Source: Parasphingorhabdus marina DSM 22363
Lineage (GTDB): Bacteria > Pseudomonadota > Alphaproteobacteria > Sphingomonadales > Sphingomonadaceae
DNA: 64,000 bases
Assembly (NCBI RefSeq): GCF_900128895.1
Contig: NZ_FSQW01000002.1
Coordinates: 1 to 64,000 of the forward strand
Reading direction: 5' to 3'
Shown here: piece by piece, positions 1-8,252 of the stretch
Layout: each line of letters starts with the position of its first letter
Position numbering within the stretch: the first letter of the stretch is position 1
Made by a program: the position numbers and the translations under genes
The notes under the pieces: generated by a model
Seen by the model: only the letters and a program-made list of their open reading frames with translations
Told to the model about the DNA's origin: nothing
Database searches by the model: none

Positions 1-336
1 GGCGGTTCCAACGGTGGCGGTAACGGCAACGGGAACAATGGCAACGCCAATGGTGCCGCAAATGGCGGTGCGAACGGCAATGGCGGTTCCAATGGGAACA
101 ATGGTAATGCCGCCGGGGCCAGCAATGGCGGCGGCAACGGGGCCGGCAACAACGGGAACGGCAATGGGAATGGCGGTTCCAATGGTGGCGGTAACGGCAA
201 TGGAAATAACGGCAATGCCAAGGGCGCCACGAATAGCGGTGGAAAGAATTGGGATTTCCCGATATTGCGAGCCGTTATCGAAGGTGTGGGCAACTATATT
301 GAGAGCAAAAAGCAGGGTGGTGGTCAGGGGAACTAA
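1..336 (+). CDS. C-terminal part of a Gly/Asn-rich low-complexity protein
   Basis: Open from the window edge in frame 1 and ending at TAA 334-336; the N-terminus is outside. The first ~80 visible residues are almost only Gly, Asn, Ser and Ala, with the block GGSN recurring at nucleotides 1, 82 and 172. A short ordinary tail follows (NWDFPILRAVIEGVGNYI) and then a basic, Gly-rich end. Such tails occur on surface, secreted or FecR-type proteins, but nothing diagnostic is visible, so no function is assigned. It is followed by a strong terminator and then the CHASE2-EAL gene. A surface role linked to c-di-GMP is only a guess from that neighbour. Confidence 0.7.
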   Translation, partial: GGSNGGGNGNGNNGNANGAANGGANGNGGSNGNNGNAAGASNGGGNGAGNNGNGNGNGGSNGGGNGNGNNGNAKGATNSGGKNWDFPILRAVIEGVGNYIESKKQGGGQGN

Positions 337-401
337 TTCCCGGGATCCGGATCGCGCTCCGATGGCGTGTTTGCCGCTTCGTGGTTAACAAAATCTACAA
401 C

Positions 402-447
402 ACTCCGCGATATGCCGGTTGAGTGGCATTATCGCGGAGTTTTTTTT
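402..447 (+). terminator. Rho-independent terminator after the Gly/Asn-rich gene
   Basis: An 11-bp perfect stem (ACTCCGCGATA at 402-412 pairing with 430-440) is followed by seven or more T. The right arm contains the GGAG (436-439) that is also the best Shine-Dalgarno sequence for the next gene, so the hairpin would both end upstream transcription and mask that site in read-through RNA. Confidence 0.85.
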
Positions 448-2776
448 GAAATCTGTCCTGTCCATATTTTCGCCGAAAAATATTCAGCGCCCGATTGCGG
501 CCTGGATACTGGCACTGATGACGGCGACGGCGCTCGCTGTTTCCGGCATCGGCGGAAATGTCGAGCGGCAGTTGCGCGATATGCGGGCAGGCCTGATGGA
601 CCGACCGGCAACCGGTGATCTGGTCATCGTAGAGATTGACGCAAAGTCGATACAGGCGATGGAACGGTGGCCGTGGCCGCGGACAAACTATGCCCAAGTG
701 GTGGATCGACTGTCCGCCGCCGGAATTTCCCAGATTGCCTTTGATGTTGACTTTTCCTCATCCTCGGTCCCGGCGCAGGATGCCATTTTCGCGGAGGCGC
801 TGGCCCGATCTGATACGGCAATATTGTTGCCAACGTTCAAACAGGCCGCTTCCTCCACCTCGAGTGAATATCGCGAGAGCCTGCCCATTGAATCCCTGCG
901 CGCACATGCTTTTCTCGCGTCCGTCAATGTGCATCCCGGCAGAAACGGGCAATTGAACGATTATAGCTACGGAACCATAACGGGCGGCGAAGTGCGTCCA
1001 TCTCTGGCAAGCATGATTGCGGAATCGTCCGGCGCGATTGGCGAGAAATTCATGATCGATCAATCGATCAATCCCGCCACTATTCCCGCCCGCAGCTTTG
1101 TCGATATGCTCGATCACACGACGGATCTGAGTGAACTGCGCGGCAAAAAGGTTCTGATCGGGGCCACGGCAATCGAACTGGGCGACCGCTATCCGATCAG
1201 TCGCTTTGGCGTGGTCCCCGGTGTGGTGATTCAGGCGCTGGCAGCGGAAACGCTGATGCAGCAGCGCAACATTCCCTATTACGGATTTATACCCGCGCTA
1301 TTGGTGGCAGCACTGGTGATTCTTGCCGTAACCGGGAATCATTTTTCAACATCCCAGCGCAACATTGCCACCCTGGCAACAGGTTTCGCGCTTTTTGGGG
1401 CATTGCTGGCATCCGAATTTCTCGGATGGATCACATGGTCGAATTTCCCAGCATTCCTTTTCCTCGGGATATTCCTCCTCAGCAGCCAGCTGTTCAGCCT
1501 GAACATCGATCTCGATCAGAGCCGGTTTGTCGACCGGGTCAGCTTCCTGCCCAATGAAGCCGCGATGCGCAAAGAGATGCCGGAAGGCGAACGGAATCTG
1601 GTGGCGGTGGCCAGATTGCTGGACCTTCGGGAACTGCTGGCTGTGACAACCGATCATTCGCGCCAGTCATTATTTTCCAGTTTGGCCGATCGATTGCGCT
1701 TTCTCGCCAGAGATGAGCAAATCTACCATGTCGATAGCGATATTATCGCCTGGATCGTGAAGCAGGATTATGTGGAGGACGTTGCTGGGCATTTTGACAC
1801 CGCCACCGCTCTGTTCCAGGCGCCTGTAAAAGCAGGAGATGCGAATATCCGGCTTAGCGCGACATTTGGCGTGAGTGAAGGATCCATCGATCAGGCAAAG
1901 GTGGCAGCGGATCATGCGAAAGAGACCGGGCGTCGCTGGGCCTGGCATGATGCCGAAGTAGATACCGCGATCTCCCGGAAGCAAAATCTGCTCGCGGAAC
2001 TCGATACGGCGCTTGAAAAGGGCCAAATCTGGACGGTTTATCAACCCAAATGGGACATTCCGCTGGACCGGTTGGACGGTGCCGAAGCGCTGGTGCGCTG
2101 GACCCATCCGGAACGTGGCAATATCAGCCCGGATATATTCATTCCCATATTGGAAAAAGCCGACCGGATCGCGGACCTCACCCTGTATGTACTCGACCGG
2201 GCGCTTCGGGATTTCTCGCGTTTCGACGCAGAGCGACCCGGCCTGGTCTGCTCGGTCAACATTTCCGCCCAGCTGCTGCACGATCCGGATTTTATCAACG
2301 ACGCCATTGCCAGGGTCGGTCTGGCCAGTCTCGACAACAGTCAGGTCGTGTTCGAAGTGACGGAAACAGCGGCGCTGGAAGATATGGAGGCTTCTATTGC
2401 CGCGCTTGAAAAGATTCGCGCCGCCGGTATCCGGATTTCGATCGACGATTACGGCACCGGCCAGTCCACGATGAGCTATCTGCAAAAACTGCCCGTGGAT
2501 GAAATCAAGATTGACCAGAGTTTCGTGCGGACATTGACTACAGACCGGGCGAACGCGCTGATGGTCAGGTCAACAGTAGAACTGGCGCATGGTCTCGGAC
2601 TCAAGGTGGTGGCAGAAGGTATCGAAGATCGGGAATGCATGAACCAGTTGCGGGAATATGGCTGTGACGTGGGGCAGGGCTGGTTTGTTTCAAAGCCCGT
2701 CACCGCAGACAGCTTCAATTCCCGCTGGATCCAGGCCGAAGCCGGATTGACGGGAAAACGCGCCGCTTCCGGTTAA
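446..2776 (+). CDS. CHASE2 sensor-EAL domain cyclic-di-GMP phosphodiesterase
   Basis: About 776 aa. One N-terminal membrane segment (near residues 18-34) is followed by an extracytoplasmic CHASE2 domain to about residue 275 and then three membrane segments to about 355. A region with no GGDEF signature, possibly a degenerate cyclase domain, comes next, and a C-terminal EAL domain begins near residue 530. EAL hallmarks are present: AEALVRW (E547), the ETE of VFEVTE, DDYGTG, EIKIDQSF, AEGIED and GQGWFVSKP. The enzyme is therefore probably an active phosphodiesterase that hydrolyses c-di-GMP at the inner membrane in response to a periplasmic signal. I chose the TTG at 446 because GGAG lies 6 nt upstream; an upstream TTG (419) lies inside the terminator and is unlikely. 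No ATG occurs before 518. Confidence 0.88.
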   Translation: MKSVLSIFSPKNIQRPIAAWILALMTATALAVSGIGGNVERQLRDMRAGLMDRPATGDLVIVEIDAKSIQAMERWPWPRTNYAQVVDRLSAAGISQIAFDVDFSSSSVPAQDAIFAEALARSDTAILLPTFKQAASSTSSEYRESLPIESLRAHAFLASVNVHPGRNGQLNDYSYGTITGGEVRPSLASMIAESSGAIGEKFMIDQSINPATIPARSFVDMLDHTTDLSELRGKKVLIGATAIELGDRYPISRFGVVPGVVIQALAAETLMQQRNIPYYGFIPALLVAALVILAVTGNHFSTSQRNIATLATGFALFGALLASEFLGWITWSNFPAFLFLGIFLLSSQLFSLNIDLDQSRFVDRVSFLPNEAAMRKEMPEGERNLVAVARLLDLRELLAVTTDHSRQSLFSSLADRLRFLARDEQIYHVDSDIIAWIVKQDYVEDVAGHFDTATALFQAPVKAGDANIRLSATFGVSEGSIDQAKVAADHAKETGRRWAWHDAEVDTAISRKQNLLAELDTALEKGQIWTVYQPKWDIPLDRLDGAEALVRWTHPERGNISPDIFIPILEKADRIADLTLYVLDRALRDFSRFDAERPGLVCSVNISAQLLHDPDFINDAIARVGLASLDNSQVVFEVTETAALEDMEASIAALEKIRAAGIRISIDDYGTGQSTMSYLQKLPVDEIKIDQSFVRTLTTDRANALMVRSTVELAHGLGLKVVAEGIEDRECMNQLREYGCDVGQGWFVSKPVTADSFNSRWIQAEAGLTGKRAASG

Positions 2777-2801
2777 GCAGCGCATGTCTGACTAACCGGT
2801 T

Positions 2802-3380
2802 TCAGCTTAGGCTGGCCCCCAATGCTCTGGCCTGATCCAGCCACTTCTCTCGGCGTTCGGGAGTCGCAGTCTTGACCGATCCCATCTGTACAATTTTCCG
2901 GCTCTTGATCCCGCAAAATCCGTATACCTGATTTCGGATGATGTTGCGGGAGGGTTTGCGAAACATCAGCGTGTCATACCAGGGCGGTGTATCCGAAGTT
3001 ATGATGGCATCCCCGGTTTTTCCCTTGAGCAGCTTGTCCCAGCCAAGACCGCTGTCATGATATTTGAATGCGAATCCGGGTAGCAATGCGCGGTCCAGCA
3101 CGGCCTTGCCACGCGCCGGCATTGCCGCCCACCAATAGGGGAAGACAAATAACAAATGATCGGCTCCGGAGATATTGTCCTGCCAGGCGAGGAGGTCAGG
3201 TTCCAGCTCATTCTGGCCGGCACGATAACCTTCAAATGCCGTCGAAAACTGCATGTTTGACAGGTCCTGTCGACTGATCCCGACCCCTGCGGTTCGTGCA
3301 CCATCCTCATAGGCATCAGCCAGTGCCTTGCAAAAGGATTCCTTTCGCGGATGGGCAACCCAGATAAACAAATTTGTCAT
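2802..3380 (-). CDS. NAD(P)H-dependent flavodoxin-fold oxidoreductase (Flavodoxin_2 family)
   Basis: 192 aa. It opens with a flavodoxin-like strand (NLFIWVAHPRKESFCKALADAY) and has the family segment DHLLFVFPYWWAAMPARGKAVLDR, where the PxWW-type loop sits by the flavin. Later comes the dinucleotide-side stretch DAIITSDTPPWY. Related proteins (KefF, MdaB, WrbA-like) are soluble FMN or FAD enzymes that reduce quinones or other small electrophiles. The start is ATG 3380 with AAGGAG upstream. It is convergent with the CHASE2-EAL gene. The substrate cannot be told from sequence. Confidence 0.8.
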   Translation of the reverse strand: MTNLFIWVAHPRKESFCKALADAYEDGARTAGVGISRQDLSNMQFSTAFEGYRAGQNELEPDLLAWQDNISGADHLLFVFPYWWAAMPARGKAVLDRALLPGFAFKYHDSGLGWDKLLKGKTGDAIITSDTPPWYDTLMFRKPSRNIIRNQVYGFCGIKSRKIVQMGSVKTATPERREKWLDQARALGASLS

Positions 3381-3465
3381 GCTCCAGGCTCCTTCATTTT
3401 CCGCGCAATTTTTTTTTGGACGACCGAATCATGATGCAAAGACACAAACCTTTGCATCAGCCTGA

Positions 3466-4671
3466 TCATTTGTCGAGCAGGTCAACAGGCACTTGGCCCA
3501 GAGTGATATGCTTCGGACCGCGACCTGTGGGCACACGCGCGATTTCCGTTTGGCTGTCACGGGAGACGAAAGACACATCATCGCTGCGGGTATTGGCAAG
3601 CAGGCAGAGCGATCCGTCTGCAGAAAAGACCGACCAGCTGGGCGCATTGCCAACGTCGATGACGGCTTGCAGGGACAGGCTGCCGGCGTCGACAAAAGCG
3701 GCATAGTCGGAGGCCCGGCCGGCAATGCACAAACTGTTCTCGTCCGGAGACAGTGCCAGACCGTGATGCGGGGCTTCAAAGTCCCAATCCTCTTCGGAAA
3801 CGCCTTCCTTCACTGGCAAGTCCAGACGATCGACCGGTGTGTCGCTTTGCAGATCGTGGGCGACAAGAGAATGGGTGTTGGAAAGTTGCGCAAAAAGCCG
3901 GCGTCTTGACCCGGATATCTGAAAAGGGCGGATCCCGGCATCAAAGCGGTATTCCCGGAGGATGGAGAGAGAATTCGCATCCACCTCCGTGATGCGGTAC
4001 GCATCGCCATCGGGATTGCGATCGCGGACATCGACCTCCATATCGCCAAGACTGGCGGCATAGGCCTTGCTGCCATCACTGCTGACATGCACGTCATGGG
4101 GCCAGTCGCCGGTTTGAAAATGCCCGAGTTTGTCCCCTGTTCTGGTGTCGAGAACCTCCACAATATTCCCCCCGCGGATGACTGCAGACACAAATAGTCG
4201 CGTTCCGTCCGGTGTGATATCCATATGGTCCGAGCGAAGTCCTGCAATCGGGGTTCGCCAGATTATATCATGACTTTTCAGATCAATAGCGACGACATCT
4301 GCGAGAAAACCCCGGGAGACGAAAAGCACCCGCCCATCCCGGGACAGATCCGTATCCTGGGCATAATTTTTCCCACCCCTTTCTTCGACGAGGGACTGTG
4401 CAAAATACTGGACCGGATCGCGAAAGAATCCGACTGTCTTGCCATCCGGCGTCACGTCGATCTCGTCGACGACCTGTCTGGTCGAGACATCCAGGATGCT
4501 GACCGTAGCGCCGACCGCATTGGCGACAAAGGCCACTTCACGGCTTTCTGCAGCAAGCGCGGTCGCGGATTCCATCGACCCGGTGCCAAAGGTTCTTTCC
4601 TGCCACATCCGGATGCCGGAAAAGGACAGGAGGCTCACAATTGCGATCAGCAGGAATGTCTTGATCTTCAT
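3466..4671 (-). CDS. YVTN/YncE-like beta-propeller protein, exported
   Basis: About 401 aa from ATG 4671, which has GAGG nine bases upstream; a longer reading frame extends to 4782 but lacks a better start. An N-terminal hydrophobic stretch (MKIKTFLLIAIVSLLSFSG) looks like a signal peptide or anchor. The rest is made of about 40-residue blade repeats of the YVTN type, such as VAFVANAVGATVSILDVSTRQVV and MDITPDGTRLFVSAVIRGG. Such propellers are periplasmic scaffolds, and some belong to metal or PQQ-enzyme systems. It is divergent from the TetR gene and opens cluster A, so it may be co-regulated with that cluster. Confidence 0.78.
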   Translation of the reverse strand: MKIKTFLLIAIVSLLSFSGIRMWQERTFGTGSMESATALAAESREVAFVANAVGATVSILDVSTRQVVDEIDVTPDGKTVGFFRDPVQYFAQSLVEERGGKNYAQDTDLSRDGRVLFVSRGFLADVVAIDLKSHDIIWRTPIAGLRSDHMDITPDGTRLFVSAVIRGGNIVEVLDTRTGDKLGHFQTGDWPHDVHVSSDGSKAYAASLGDMEVDVRDRNPDGDAYRITEVDANSLSILREYRFDAGIRPFQISGSRRRLFAQLSNTHSLVAHDLQSDTPVDRLDLPVKEGVSEEDWDFEAPHHGLALSPDENSLCIAGRASDYAAFVDAGSLSLQAVIDVGNAPSWSVFSADGSLCLLANTRSDDVSFVSRDSQTEIARVPTGRGPKHITLGQVPVDLLDK

Positions 4672-4817
4672 CGTCTTTTTCCTCAGCGCGCCACCAGGCC
4701 TGATTGGACCCGATATAGCCGGAACCCGGCGGCAATCAAATTTCCTCCCAGGCAAATTTCCTCCCGGGCGAACTGTTCGCATTATTCCCTTCCAAGTCCC
4801 GGAACCGAAAGGCTATA

Positions 4818-4834
4818 GTCTGCAAGGACCAGAC
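4818..4834. promoter_or_regulatory. Inverted repeat before the cluster A TetR gene
   Basis: GTCTG and CAGAC, separated by 7 nt, lie 14 nt before the TetR start. The half-site resembles the TAGAC/GTCTA palindrome at 8053. It could be an autoregulatory operator. Support is weak because the arms are only 5 bp. Confidence 0.35.
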
Positions 4835-4848
4835 AAGAAGCCTGTTAT

Positions 4849-5508
4849 ATGACCGAGACCAAAGCCAAAACCAGATCGGGTGCGAAGCCGAAACCGAAGC
4901 CGAAACGCCGTTTTTCGCCGGAAGTCCGGAGATCAATGATCCTCGATGCGGCGGCCGAGATGGTTGAACGCGAGGGGATATGGCAGATCACCATGGAACG
5001 CGTGGCGAAACATGCGGATATCAGCAAATCCCTGATCTACAAATATTTCGATAATATCCACGAACTCCTGCGGGAGCTGCTGAAGCGCGAGCTGGCACAT
5101 CTGCGACATACCCAGTTTGCCGCGGCGGAGGAGGCGGATACATTCGAAGAACTGGTGCGCGGGATCACCAAGACTTTTCTGCGTAACATTTCCGAGAAGG
5201 GACTTTTGATCGAGCAGCTGCAGGCCGATCCGGCGATTTCCCAAACGGACGACCCGACGGCCTTTGACCGCGATGTGGCGGTTGAATACCTGGCAGGGAT
5301 CGTCAACCGGAACTTTGACATCCCGATGGAAACCGCGCGGGCGGTGACGGATATTTCCTTCGGGGTTCCGACCGCCGCCGGCTCCTACCTTTTGCGGAAC
5401 GATGTGGACAAGGCAGAACTCGAAGATATCACGGTGTCCATGATCATCGGATCAATCAACGGGATCCGGGATGACTATATGATCCGCAAGCGCAAGCTGA
5501 AGCGCTGA
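4849..5508 (+). CDS. TetR/AcrR-family transcriptional regulator (cluster A)
   Basis: 219 aa. A basic N-terminal tail (KPKPKPKRRFSPEVRR) precedes a TetR helix-turn-helix at about residues 25-70: MILDAAAEMVEREG, then ITMERVAKHADISKSLIYKYFDN. The C-terminal ligand domain resembles that of the cluster B TetR (40218-40850) closely, with shared blocks such as FEELVRGITKTFLRNISEKGLLIEQLQ, DISFGVPTAAG.YLL and a terminal RKLKR. The two are clear paralogues. It is divergent from the propeller gene and convergent with the TonB receptor gene. It likely represses cluster A until a substrate-derived ligand binds; the ligand is unknown. Confidence 0.9.
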   Translation: MTETKAKTRSGAKPKPKPKRRFSPEVRRSMILDAAAEMVEREGIWQITMERVAKHADISKSLIYKYFDNIHELLRELLKRELAHLRHTQFAAAEEADTFEELVRGITKTFLRNISEKGLLIEQLQADPAISQTDDPTAFDRDVAVEYLAGIVNRNFDIPMETARAVTDISFGVPTAAGSYLLRNDVDKAELEDITVSMIIGSINGIRDDYMIRKRKLKR

Positions 5509-5531
5509 CATCCAGCGCGTCCAGTGGAAAG

Positions 5532-5560
5532 AAAAAGGCCCCGACCCTCTGGAGGGGGCC
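5532..5560 (-). terminator. Terminator of the cluster A TonB receptor gene
   Basis: Read on the minus strand, GGCCCC and GGGGCC arms (5555-5560 and 5537-5542) enclose a loop and are followed by TTTTTC. It sits between the convergent TetR and receptor genes, 33 nt beyond the receptor stop. Confidence 0.65.
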
Positions 5561-5593
5561 GGGACCGCGGGGAGAAATCACTAAACTTGGAAA

Positions 5594-8023
5594 TCAGAAG
5601 CGGAACGTTGCTTCCACGCCATATGTGCGCGGCTCCAGAATGACCACTTCCCGGAAGCGGCCGACCAGACGGCCGGCTGGCAACACACGGGTGATATCGT
5701 CATTGTTGAACAGGTTCTTCACATAGCCGCGAAGTTCCCAGCTGCCCGAATCCGGCGCCAGCAGCAGTTTGATATCCGTCTGGCTATAGCCATCAAAAAT
5801 ATCGATCGGCTTGCTGAAGATCGAGCTTGCAAATTCGCTTTGCAGATAATGGTCGATCCGCGGTGTGATTGTCCAGTTTCCTGCCGGGATCTCATATTGG
5901 GCGCCAATGGCGATCTTGATGTCGGGCGAGAAGGGCAGGGCGTTTCCGTCCACGTCCTTCAATACGCCGGCTGCCGTGACCTCTGCCACGACCGTATTGG
6001 GGGCCGTGCCGAACGGATCCGTTTCGTCAATTGTCGCAAAGTCTTTCACCTGCGTGTTCAGGTAGGAGAAGCTGCCGTCAATCTGGAAGCGGCTACTGGG
6101 CCGGGCAGCGAACTCGGCTTCGACACCCCAGACCGTGGCATCGGTATTGATCGTCAATGCTGCGGTTGCGGTTGTCTGGCCGATTTGCAGATCCTTGTAG
6201 TCATAATAGAAAGTGGAAAGACTGCCGGTGAACGCACCATCAACCGACGAGCCTTTCAATCCGACTTCGATCGCATTGAGGAATTCCGGATCAAAGCCCT
6301 GCGTTTCCACTCCGACTTCACCCGGATTGATGCCGCCGGCCTTGTAGCCGCGGGAGGCGCTAATGTAGCCGAGCAGATCCGGAGTGATCTTGTGATCAAG
6401 GACAATTCGTCCGGTAAATACGCCCTTGGAGAATTCTCCAAATGTGAAATCGGGCGGGCTGAGATCGGGTTGCGGATTGAAGAAGATCTGCCGGGTCATG
6501 ATGGTCTTGTCATCATGCGAATAGCGCAGTCCACCAGTGAGCCGGGTGTCTTCTGACAGATCGAAATAGACTTCACCGAAGATACCGAAACTCTTCGTCC
6601 GGACCGGATTGGACTCGGTGACAACGGAATCAAATGTATCGGGCAGCCCAAGTTGCTGTTGCCGGGCGGCGATCGTCACATGGGTGAAGTTGGCCGAGCC
6701 TGAGCTGCGACGGTTATAATAATTTCCGCCGAGGATAAAATTGAGCGGCCCTTCGAAATCGGATGCCAGCCGGAGTTCCTGGTAATATTCCCGGGCTTCA
6801 CTCAGGTCGCGTCGTCCGGCGAGGATCATGTCTGTCGTGATCGGATTGCCGTTGGCGAAGAAATCAAAGGTGATTGGTGCGGTAAGGCCCTGAGAAGGGA
6901 CCACCCGGTCAAAGTCCTTGAACAGCTCGCGTTCGATTTCCTGATAGCCGGAAAGCGAAGTCAGTGTCAGGCCACCGAAATCATGGGTGATCTCCAGTGA
7001 AGCGCTCCATTCCTCGACAAAATAGGTGGGATCAACATCTTCGTTGATCAGTCGTGTATCGGCCGGATTGAAGCTGTTGGCATTGAAATCGACGGCGGCC
7101 GGTCCAAATCCGGTCGCGATGATTCCAGTCACCGCGCCCAGTGTGTTGTAAAGCGTGTTGCGCGAATCCGGTGTTTCGAAACCCACACTGAGCGGCGAAC
7201 AGCCGAGTGTCACGTCTTTGGCGCAAAGAACCTTGGTGCGGGCGAGGCGGCGGTCATCCTCCCGAAAATAGGAAATGACGAGATCAGCCCGGGTGTCACC
7301 AAATTCCAGTTTTGTGCTGCTGCGCAGTCCGAACATCTCCCGGTCATCGACGTCATTGCCGGTGAACAGGTTGGTCGCATAACCATCGCGATCGAGGAAG
7401 AATCCCGCCACACGGGTCGAAAGTCCGTCGGTGATGGGCAGATTGATGGCACCGCGCAACTTGACCGAATTGTAGTTGCCATAACCGGCTGTGACATAGC
7501 CTTCAAAATCGTCGGTGGCTTTCTGGGTTATAACATTTAGCACACCGGCCGTTGTGTTGCGGCCGTACAAAGTGCCCTGCGGGCCGCGCAGGACTTCAAT
7601 CCGCTCGATGTCGTAATATTCCGCTTCGGTCGCCGCCGATCCCAGATACACTCCGTTCACATGATAGCCGAGGCCGGATTCCGAAGTGGCCGAAATGGCC
7701 AAATTCCCGACACCACGCAAAGAAGCGCCGAAAATGTCAACGGTTAGGTTCGGAACCGAAAAACTGAGATCGACGGCGTCGTCAATGACCTTGTCGTCAA
7801 TGGTGCCACTGTCAAAAGCCGAAATCGCGAGCGGAACATTCTGAATATCCTGAGATTTCTTCTGGGCCGTGACGATGATGATATTCTCGTCGGCGGCTTC
7901 TTCCGAGATATCCTGCGCCCAGGCAGTATGGCTCAGGCCTGCCAGGACCAGTGCGCCCACTGATACGGCTGTCCGAATCCTTGATAACGCATGATTCGGC
8001 GTAAATGATTGAACGTTCTGCAT
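5594..8023 (-). CDS. TonB-dependent outer-membrane receptor (cluster A)
   Basis: 809 aa. The signal peptide ends at AWA|QD. A plug domain starts with IIIVTAQKKSQDIQNVPLAISAF and contains LRGPQGTLYGRNTTAGVLNVIT. A C-terminal 22-strand-type barrel closes with RTYGVEATFRF, including the terminal aromatic residue. This QxVPxAISA plug type is common in sphingomonads for small hydrophobic or aromatic-like compounds rather than polysaccharides, but substrate prediction is unreliable. The start has GGGAGGA upstream. It is divergent from the VOC gene across a 229-bp region with two palindromes. It is equivalent to the cluster B receptor at 33518. Confidence 0.93.
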   Translation of the reverse strand: MQNVQSFTPNHALSRIRTAVSVGALVLAGLSHTAWAQDISEEAADENIIIVTAQKKSQDIQNVPLAISAFDSGTIDDKVIDDAVDLSFSVPNLTVDIFGASLRGVGNLAISATSESGLGYHVNGVYLGSAATEAEYYDIERIEVLRGPQGTLYGRNTTAGVLNVITQKATDDFEGYVTAGYGNYNSVKLRGAINLPITDGLSTRVAGFFLDRDGYATNLFTGNDVDDREMFGLRSSTKLEFGDTRADLVISYFREDDRRLARTKVLCAKDVTLGCSPLSVGFETPDSRNTLYNTLGAVTGIIATGFGPAAVDFNANSFNPADTRLINEDVDPTYFVEEWSASLEITHDFGGLTLTSLSGYQEIERELFKDFDRVVPSQGLTAPITFDFFANGNPITTDMILAGRRDLSEAREYYQELRLASDFEGPLNFILGGNYYNRRSSGSANFTHVTIAARQQQLGLPDTFDSVVTESNPVRTKSFGIFGEVYFDLSEDTRLTGGLRYSHDDKTIMTRQIFFNPQPDLSPPDFTFGEFSKGVFTGRIVLDHKITPDLLGYISASRGYKAGGINPGEVGVETQGFDPEFLNAIEVGLKGSSVDGAFTGSLSTFYYDYKDLQIGQTTATAALTINTDATVWGVEAEFAARPSSRFQIDGSFSYLNTQVKDFATIDETDPFGTAPNTVVAEVTAAGVLKDVDGNALPFSPDIKIAIGAQYEIPAGNWTITPRIDHYLQSEFASSIFSKPIDIFDGYSQTDIKLLLAPDSGSWELRGYVKNLFNNDDITRVLPAGRLVGRFREVVILEPRTYGVEATFRF

Positions 8024-8052
8024 AAAATCCTCCCTGCAACTCCATTATTAAG

Positions 8053-8067
8053 TAGACAAACAGTCTA
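8053..8067. promoter_or_regulatory. Palindrome 1 between cluster A receptor and VOC genes
   Basis: TAGAC-AAACA-GTCTA has perfect 5-bp arms and lies 30 bp upstream of the receptor start on the minus strand. It is placed for an operator of the adjacent TetR regulator. Confidence 0.5.
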
Positions 8068-8103
8068 TTAAGAGGTTCTATATATCGAACAAAGCGATTT
8101 TCA

Positions 8104-8121
8104 TAGTCATTTAATTGACTA
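8104..8121. promoter_or_regulatory. Palindrome 2 between cluster A receptor and VOC genes
   Basis: TAGTCA-TTTAAT-TGACTA has perfect 6-bp arms. It stands in the same divergent promoter region and shares the AGTC core with the site at 8053 and with the cluster B sites. It is a likely second operator. Confidence 0.5.
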
Positions 8122-8252
8122 AACGTACATTAAGTGCTTAGAGAGGGTATTAGGATTCGCATCCACTGCAGCGTTGAAGTACGTGCCTGACTTCACAACT
8201 TGCGTTTCCCGGTTCAGGCATCGAATGATGAAGATGAAAAGGGAGATGGCAT

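Noticed and set aside
1-260. Repeats at the window start as a CRISPR array
   Set aside because: The repeats are in-frame codons for Gly/Asn, irregular in length and without spacers.
1670-2485. 271-codon minus-strand open frame
   Set aside because: Shadow of the EAL-domain coding sequence, which has clear family motifs.
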